The notes under the pieces: model-generated
What the model was told of the DNA's origin: nothing
Databases searched by the model: none
What the model saw: only the letters and a program-made list of their open reading frames with translations
In this document: one piece after another, positions 57,383-64,000 of the stretch
Layout: the number at the start of each line of letters is the position of its first letter
How positions within the stretch are numbered: the stretch's first letter is position 1
Position numbers and translations under genes: made by a program
Assembly: GCF_000471905.2 (NCBI RefSeq)
Contig: NW_006494789.1
Location: 3,517,822-3,581,821 of the forward strand
Length of the DNA stretch: 64,000 nt
Direction of reading: 5' to 3'
From: Amborella trichopoda
Taxonomy: Eukaryota; Streptophyta; Magnoliopsida; Amborellales; Amborellaceae

Positions 57383-58120
57383 AGGCACACATGCATGGAG
57401 AGAGAGAGAGAACATGCAAACATGAGGGAGAAAAGTTCCCCTTGGACTATTGTATACCACCCACGCCCAATGGCACACACAAACGCCCATGCTCCCAGCA
57501 ACAAACTCATTCACCCATGCTCGCAATGCGTGTCCATATCCATCGGCACTCGCCAGCGTGCCATAACCATTGGGGCTCAATAGCACTCCAATCCACCCAT
57601 GCACAAAAGCGCAATAGCTATTCGTGCTCCCCAGCGCACACCCCTCCACACATCATCGCGCTCCCATTGCGCTTAACAGCGCACTTATTCACCTGCACGT
57701 TACTGTGCGCTCCCACATCCACGTTCTCACTCGTGCACACACATCTACCCCGACGGACACTTTAACACATATCCACCCACGTGCAATCGCCTGCTCGTGC
57801 TTAACGCGCAATGATCCGTCAACGCTCTCACAAGTGCGCTCGCACCAGCTTCCTCGTGTCGACGACTCGCCGGCGCACTTCAATACATCGAAAAAGTTCA
57901 GGTCCTTACACAGAGTCACCTTCATGGGGACTCTTTGGTTTTGTGACATAGTTATAGGCTTAGTCCTGTAACTCCACTTTTCAAACCCTTTGGGTATTAA
58001 GGCTTCGAGCCTAGTGCCTTCCTTGTCTCTGGTAATACCTCTTGGGAGAGGTTATGTCAGGAGGCTACCGATTCTCATTGGGTCGCCTCTTCATTTCTCT
58101 TATCTTCTTCTTCTTCTCTC
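57383..58120. other. Unassigned spacer with gcgca-rich segment
   Basis: 57450-57870 is GC-richer, with many CACCCATGCTC, CAGCGCAC and CGCTCCCA repeats at irregular spacing. Frames are open on both strands (for example 57391-57765) but low in complexity, without domains. 58000-58120 leads into the family B LTR-like block. It could be another LTR repeat type or host spacer. Confidence 0.4.
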
Positions 58121-58566
58121 TTCTAAACCTCATTCACTCATTCTTATTCTTTTCTCTCTTCTCTCTCTTTCTTATCTCCTTAATCACTCTAGAGCCACTC
58201 ACCCATAAAAAGGTATAATTTATCTGGACTTCATTAGCAGTTTTCAAGTGACATTTGACGTTAAGTGTTGAGTTTCGAGAGGGGCCTGTATCCAAATCTG
58301 GTTGTTGGACAGATGGAGGGCTTACTTTCATTTATCTAAGAGGGCAATAGCCCGGGCTTGTCCCACGAACTCGCAACTGTAGTGAGGTAGGTGATCCAGT
58401 CCATCTCTTTCATTGCATTAGAATCCTCTCATAGTTGGACATACCTATCCGCACGTGACATATGAGCCGTACGTGCTCTCGTGGAGGTCAAGCAATTGTT
58501 CGAGAGGGGGTCAATCGAACCCGGGTCCTTGAGGGAGCCCAAGCGAGGAGGATCCAGGCCTAAACA
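58121..58566 (+). repeat. Family B LTR-like block, plus-oriented copy
   Basis: Shared with 60990-61441 in inverted form: CTCATTCACTCATTCTTATTC, TCTAAGAGGG, GGTCAATCGAACCCGGG and GAGGGAGCCC. Spacing is similar and many positions differ. It could be an LTR end or a terminal inverted repeat. Confidence 0.65.
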
Positions 58567-58569
58567 TAT

Positions 58570-58888
58570 AGAACAAGTGTTTCATCTCTTCCCAGGAGTG
58601 AGTAGATTTCAGAGTTAAATGTGAATACCATTTGAAGGCAGGCTCGGCTAGTGTTTCAACAAACTGTCAAAGAGGCAGTCTGGGAACGGAAGCTAACTCT
58701 TGACATGCAGACACGAAGTGTGCCACACGTTGTTGGGGTGAGCCAGTACCATCAAAGACAGACAATCTTCCCTTTTGATAACCCAAGGGAAAAGGAACTT
58801 GATCAATGAAGGGTGGGTAAGGCTTCTTATAATGAACATTTTCACGGGCCTTTAAGACCTGTAAGCCTAGAATTCTTCGATTGATCAT
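58570..58888 (-). pseudogene. Family B gag fragment
   Basis: The minus strand reads KKPYPPFIDQVPFPLGYQKG then RLSVFDGTGSPQQRVAHFVS, the N-terminal part of a Retrotrans_gag domain like that of family A (PSYIDQVPF, FNGTTSPHQH). It is 73 residues here, followed by a short further trace to 58570. A remnant only. Confidence 0.7.
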
Positions 58889-59333
58889 GTTTCGAATATC
58901 TTCTTAGGTAATCACTAAGGAAATTGCTTGGGAAGCAACATTGGGTTGACCAGCAAGAAGTACTAGAGGAATGGGAGGTCTTGAAGTCTGAGCCAAAGGG
59001 GGAGGTGGAGGTCTTCGCTCTTCTTCTTCAAAGTGGGGATCAAGAGGAGAATTCTCTTCCTGGTGCAAAGATACCCCGATTGGTCGAGCATTTTCTAACC
59101 CTTTAAGCTTGTCTAATATGTTGTTTCGTTGAAATGCACCATTGGGTCTTCAAGGCCATCGCCATCTTGGCTGACCACCATCATGCAAACTCGTTCCTCA
59201 GAGTTTAGTGATTCTGGGATGGAAGTAGTCCTGTTCCTCTTTGTGCCCCGATCCGGCAATCTGGATAATAAAGGTTCATACTGCCCCTACTGGATTTGGG
59301 ATTGCCTTGATGCTCGACTAACCCTTGGCTCTT

Positions 59334-59489
59334 GATGGCTTTGGGGCCGTAGTTCGAGTAAACATGCCACGAGATAGCCTTGGGGCCATGGCTCAATTCG
59401 CATGGGCTCGTGACGGCCTTAGGGCCATATCTCCTTTTGTTGTGGCTGGAGATGGCCTTGGGGCCATGGTTCAGACGAATTAGGTTCAT
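59334..59489 (-). repeat. 39-bp tandem repeats coding GPKAI units
   Basis: Starts at 59334, 59373, 59412 and 59451 are spaced exactly 39 bases (GATGGCCTTGGGGCCAT). On the minus strand they read as 13-residue units RYGPKAVTSPCEL, SHGPKAISWHVYS and NYGPKAIKS. They lie in the leader or gag N-terminal part of family B. Each unit contains the near-palindrome TGGCCTTGGGGCCA. Confidence 0.8.
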
Positions 59490-59950
59490 CTTCTCGAACT
59501 TCTACAACAGAGCATTGAACAGTGCCACTCATTTTAGGTTCCATTGTACTTTGCAATGTATAAAACGGTTTCTTCTTTAGTAAGTCTTATGAAGTTGAGG
59601 ACTCTAACTTTTTTCCTATGAGCAGCACTTTCATGCCTTTATGTTGCTCGATTCGTAGATTCTTGTAAATCCACTCCCAAAACTGAAATTAGGTTTAGCA
59701 CCCAGATTGATTGGCCTATCTCAAGAAGACTAGAGAAAAGTCAATCAATTCAGGTAGGGTATGGTACCCTGGGAGTAGGGAGCTCAAGGTCGACCTTGGA
59801 AGCTTAGTTTTGTTTGAATAAGGGAGGGACTACTTCATTAGCTTCGGGGCATCATCTTGCCCCGAGTGCATCCTCCAGGTCCGACACGTGTATATGAAGT
59901 AGGAGTGGACAAGAGTGTACTCGAAGGGAACTTCTTCGAGTGCCACGTTG

Positions 59951-60481
59951 TCATGGGCTTTGAGGTAAAAGAGAACATATGTTGCTGACCTTTCCCTTGA
60001 AGCCAGCGACAACATTGGACCTGCATGTGTGTGCACGATCCATAGAGGTGTTCGGAGTGGCTTGGGAGACAACTTGCAGTGCAGCAAGTGGTCTGGCATT
60101 TGTGATGCTAACCTTTGCAGTTGCAGCGGTCATAAGACCACGATTGTTCACATGCATGCGCATATTTGTTTGTGACCTTTCACCGAGTTGTGAGTCGTGT
60201 GCTTTCCTAGGTGCAATATTTGGACTGCCCCGAGCTTGTTGAATATTATGCAGTGCAGTATGAGTGGATTGAGAACCACTTTTAGTGGATTTTGGTCTCA
60301 AGAGACCGAAGCAAGTGAGGTGGTTTGGGATAGCTTTTGCTTGCCCCAATTCATCACAGCGATGGCTGAGCCATTTTCCATGAAATGTGTCAGTGTGTGT
60401 GTCAGATGGCTTTGGAGCCATTTCACTTAGATGGTCTGGCAAGGGATCGGCCAGCATGATGTGTGTGGGGCAATATACCAC
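59951..60481 (-). pseudogene. Family B leader ORF, unrecognised
   Basis: A 176-residue open frame on the minus strand between the primer-site-like motif and gag. It is rich in His, Ser, Thr and Ala with no known motif (for example LSEMAPKPSDTHTDTFHGKW). Position suggests an extra upstream ORF of the Tat/Ogre kind, but it may be chance. The region 60480-60960 has short frames only. Confidence 0.3.
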
Positions 60482-60961
60482 TATGCGTTGCCCATGTGGA
60501 GTAGAGACAGGTTGCCCTTGTGGTTACCCACTGAAGCAATGGTCTTAAAAGAACCAGTTGCGAGAGAAAAGGGAATGGTCTTAAAACAACTCTTGAGCCT
60601 ATGACTGGTGGAGAGTCCACCAGTAGCATTGTGAGCATGATGGGCAGTGGTTTTAGAACCGCTCATGCAATTGACACTAATGGACTTGCCTTTAATGCAG
60701 GTAGAGAAGGAGTAAGGGATTTGGGGTCCCTTTCTCGAGTTTACTTGAGCCTAAGCTCGGATGGTAGTGTCAGAGAGACCACTCAAAAGAAACATAGGAG
60801 TAGTAGAATGAAGAATCTTACTTCCCGTAGGTACATTCACAAATGTGGGAATAATGAAATCCCCAATTTGGTTGAGAGAGGAGTAATTAGACTCCATTGC
60901 AGCGTTTAAGAAAGAGTGAGATGAGATACCGGTTTGAGAGCGGATGAACCAACTAAAGGGT

Positions 60962-60986
60962 GGACTATCCCCAGTGGAGTTTCTAG
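60962..60986 (-). promoter_or_regulatory. Primer-site-like motif of family B
   Basis: The minus strand reads TAGAAACTCCACTGGGGATA just after the LTR-like block. ACTCCACTGGGGA equals the core of the tRNA-Arg-type site of family A. The first five bases differ. It supports reading 60990-61441 as a 5' LTR on the minus strand. Confidence 0.5.
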
Positions 60987-60989
60987 TTA

Positions 60990-61441
60990 GTTGGGATAGG
61001 ATCTACCTTGCTCGGGCTCCCTCGGGGGCCCGGGTTCGATTGACCCCCTCTTGAACAACCATTTGACCTCACGAGCACATGTGTGGCTCGTGTGTCACAT
61101 TCGGATAGGTATGTTCAATTAAGATAGGATTTTAAAGCGATGAAGTGACGGACTCGAGAACCTACCTCACTGTGGTTTGAGTTCATGGGATAAGCCTGAG
61201 CTTTTTCCCTCTTAGATCAATGAACGAAAGCCCTCCAACAACTCAGTTTGAATTTGGCCCCCTTTCCTAAACTCGATATCTCGCATGGACTCTCACTTGA
61301 AATTTGCTAATGAAATCTAAATATTGTATACACCTCTTTGCTGGGCTTTATGGATTAATGGTTCTAGTTTTGGAGGTAGAGTAGTTAAAGAAATAATAAA
61401 GAGAGGGAAGAAAGTTTAGAATAAGAATGAGTGAATGAGAA
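60990..61441 (-). repeat. Family B LTR-like block, minus-oriented copy
   Basis: The inverted partner of 58121-58566. It is followed on the minus strand by the primer-site-like motif. The far end is cut by the start of the A4 LTR at 61447. Confidence 0.65.
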
Positions 61442-61446
61442 CTTAG

Positions 61447-64000
61447 TGTTGGATTACATTTTTCAGCACCATGGGTCCTCGATGCGGAATAAAAGAGAAG
61501 CCGGTCAATAAAGCCCTGACATACAGTGTAATTTTTACAGTCTCAAAATTGCTTCAGAACGGGTTAGAATCTTCCTAAGGACTTAAAAAGGCCGCCTGCC
61601 AAAGAAACAGTTTCAGTAAAATCAGCCTCTAGCACCTTGAAACAGACCCCCTAATTAGAACCTTATTTTTGGTGTGTCAAACAGCTATGGGACTACTGTC
61701 ATTGGATCCGGCACGGTCGAAAACCTCTCAGGGTCAAGTTTCGGCTTAAACAGACCCCCCAGGTTATGGGTCAAACATTAAAAAGGGGTAGGCTGCACAT
61801 TATTCCCGTGTAGTCTCTCTGCACCAATCTCCATTAAAGGAGACTAGTTTGTACATTCACGAGTGGCAACTTTAGAGACTTATATCTCACAGGTTTTGAG
61901 TCAGACCACTCCTAAACCTTTTTTAGCGTGTTCATATCATCAAGACGAGCGTTTTGATATGTGGTACGCCCTGTGACGATGCCGGAGCCGGTAGAAAAAC
62001 TAGATAGAAGTTCACGATTCATGAAGACAGTTGGAGAAAATCAGCAGTAGAATGACCCACTCGAGTGGCCGTATCACGACGCTCGCATACCAGATCGACG
62101 CAAAACCAATTTTGTCACGTACATAAGGTATGAGGCTACATCTAGGTCGAACCTCATACATAACGGCCGTATTTCACACACAAAGTTGACAATTTGCTAT
62201 AAATTCTGACTGTCAGAATTTAGATTCCAGCCAAAAACCCAAGATGGCAAAATCTTCGTCCGGGCACGAAATCGTGCCCGTTTGTTGCAACGCAATGGTG
62301 ACGACATGCTTAGTACAATTCAGCGAAGAAATCAAAGAAATACATCAGGAAATGAGTACACTATCCATCGAAAGTTTTCAAGATTTATCCAAAATTCGAG
62401 TCCTATGATCGTGGCCTAAAAATGCAATCCATAAATAGAAGTTAGTACCAAATCGATCATTATGCCGAGCCCAACGAGAAAACAATCGTCTTTATGCTAA
62501 ACGGGTGCAAGAGCAACCCCGAATCATCCATGGGAGATCACACATGTTCTAGGGCTGTAGTAGGGACTGTTTTGGAATTTTGTGTATTGTTGAGCAAGGG
62601 TAAAAACGTCATTTTTCTCCAATTTTTATAGTTTTTGTTAATTTAAATAAATTGTAATTATCATCAATTAGGATAGATTTTGGGAATCCATCCATGTTTT
62701 GAGACCAATTCTATAAATATGTCTTGAACCTAATTGTAAAGGGCTTCCCTCATTCTTCAATTTCATGAATAGAATTTGAGAGTTTTAGTCTTGAGATTGT
62801 GGCATGTCTTAGAGAGAGAGAGGAGAGAGAATAAAAAGTTTGATACCTCTCAATAAAGGTAAGTTTCTCTCTCCTCCTCTCTACTCTCTCTACTCCTCTC
62901 TTCTATCTCTTTCTCTCTCATTCTCTCTTCTCTCTTCTCTCATCTCTATCTCATCTCTATTTCTCTCCCCTCATCTCTATCTCATCTCTCTCTCCTCTCA
63001 TATTTCTCTCTCCTCATCTCGATTTCTCTCTCTTCTTCTCCGTGTCTGTCTCTCTTCCTCTGTCTTTCTCACTCTTCTCTCAACACACGTGGCAGCGGGC
63101 CATGGTCGTGCATGTCTTTCATCCCCTTCTTCTTCTTATCTGCTCCTTCTTTAATCACTCCCCTTTCCTTCCTAAATTTCCTCTCTCTTTCTTGATCTTC
63201 TTTCTTCACTTTCCTTCCCTCTCTTCTTTCCTTCCTTTCTTTTGCCTCTCTTTCCTAATCTCTTTCTTCTTTATTTCTCCTTATTCTTCTCTTTCTCTCT
63301 CTTCTCTATTCATAAATGGTGAAGCCTATTACCGAGCATGATGTCCTCCACCTTCTAGAACATACACAGTGAGTCGAGCCTAAACCTGAGTGGCGGGTCG
63401 GGTCTTTGTCAAAATTCCCTTATCTACATGTCGTACACGGCGATGCCTATCACCGCACGTGCTTTCTCCCTCCCATGTCCTTCCTTCTATCATGGACGGT
63501 GGAACCCCATCGCTGTCCATGTTCCCTTTTCCCCTCCCTTTCTTGTCATGGACGGCAGAACCCCATCGCCGCCCATGTTTTCTTTCTCTATCCCTTTTCT
63601 ATCTTGGAAGGCAAAACCTCATCGTCGTTCATGTTCTATTTTATTCTTCTCTCTCCTTAGTCATGAGCGGCGAGATCTCATTATCATTCATGATTTCTTC
63701 TCTTTTCTCTCTCCTCTCATGGACGGCAGAACTCCATCGTCGCATGTTTTCTCTCTCACTCCCCCTTTCCTATCATGGATGGTGGAAGCCTATCGTCGTC
63801 CATGTTTCTTTCTTTTTCTCTCTCCTTAGTCATGGATGGTGGAAGCCCATCGCCGTCCATGTTTTCTTCGTTTTCTTTGTTCTCAGTCATGGACGGCAGA
63901 AGACTATTACCGTCCATGTTTCTTTCTTCTTCTCTCTCCTCAATCATGGACCACGTAAGCCTATCGCCATCCATGTTTCTTTCTTTTTCTCTCTCGTCAA
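61447..64000 (+). repeat. Family A LTR, A4 (runs off the window)
   Basis: It starts TGTTGGATTACATTTTTCA with no polypurine tract before it, so it is probably a 5' LTR, inserted at the family B block. It contains U3, TATAAAT (62712), CT-rich tract (62860-63310) and repeats of about 60-70 bases around ATGGACGGCAGAACCCCATCG (63420-64000). The right end lies outside. Confidence 0.8.
63420..64000 (+). repeat. A4 LTR tandem repeats, catcgccgtccatg type
   Basis: About nine units such as GGTGGAAGCCCATCGCCGTC with CATGTTT and a CT-rich spacer. Each unit has a small inverted repeat (ATGGACGG ... CCGTCCAT). It is the subfamily 2 motif, seen less regularly in A2 (16180-16600). Confidence 0.8.

Larger units (their letters stand above)
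58121..61446 (-). mobile_element. Family B: third LTR-like element with facing ends, broken
   Basis: A block of about 445 bases at 58121-58566 (plus) is repeated inverted at 60990-61441. Between them, on the minus strand, run a primer-site-like motif, a leader with an open frame and 39-bp repeats, and a short gag piece. True LTRs are direct repeats, so the two blocks are probably LTRs of two elements or an inverted rearrangement. It is broken. Confidence 0.5.

Noticed and set aside
57391-57765. A 124-residue plus-strand frame rich in His, Ser and Pro
   Set aside because: It is low in complexity and open on the other strand too (57377-57649), with no recognisable motif.
58495-58535. tRNA or SINE promoter from a GGTTCGATT-like B box (inverted at 61035-61065)
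   Set aside because: No A box at the proper distance, no cloverleaf and no poly(A) or poly(T) tail.
58121-61441. Mutator-like DNA transposon with long terminal inverted repeats
   Set aside because: A gag fragment and a primer-site-like motif lie inside and no transposase is seen; LTRs in opposite orientation fit better.

Overview
This window looks like repeat-rich plant nuclear DNA, probably pericentromeric or another gene-poor part of an angiosperm chromosome. The evidence is a set of plant Ty3/Gypsy retrotransposon remnants of the Tat type (long LTRs, a primer site resembling the tRNA-Arg site I recall for Ogre/Tat elements, a second RNase H before integrase) and an antisense gene with a Plant Mobile Domain. 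I found no intact host gene, tRNA, rRNA or CRISPR array. Nearly every base belongs to an old, broken retroelement or its internal tandem repeats. The species cannot be named from the sequence.

Layout. Element A1 covers 1-14483: 5' LTR, primer site, leader with a 93-bp tandem repeat, gag, protease, linker, an antisense Plant Mobile Domain gene with its own promoter, and part of a 3' LTR. Element A2 (14484 to about 30230) is inserted into the A1 3' LTR. It has a complete 2.74-kb LTR, leader, gag and pol, two reverse-oriented LTR pieces lodged in pol (21850-25176), and the antisense promoter region without the mobile-domain gene body. From about 30230 to 47215 lies a minus-strand chain of a second Tat-like family, C: three LTRs separated by one internal region holding gag and another holding protease, RT, two RNase H domains and integrase, plus an extra gag piece. 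Element A3 (47216-57382) has a fragment of a 5' LTR, a short pol leader, a second antisense mobile-domain gene, long tandem arrays, a polypurine tract and a 3.49-kb 3' LTR. After an unassigned spacer (57383-58120) there is a third family, B (58121-61446), with LTR-like ends facing each other. A further A-type LTR (A4, 61447-64000) runs off the window.

The most interesting part is the 3' third of family A. It carries an antisense gene with a TATA box, a conserved leader and a poly(A) signal, flanked by repeats. The flanking repeat motifs are the same ones found in the tandem repeats of the LTR of the same subfamily. Further upstream are dispersed short repeats resembling the complement of the element's own primer-binding site. 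The 3' region therefore looks like a separate antisense transcription module that evolves together with the LTRs. All protein families were assigned by eye from motifs and domain order; no database search was run.
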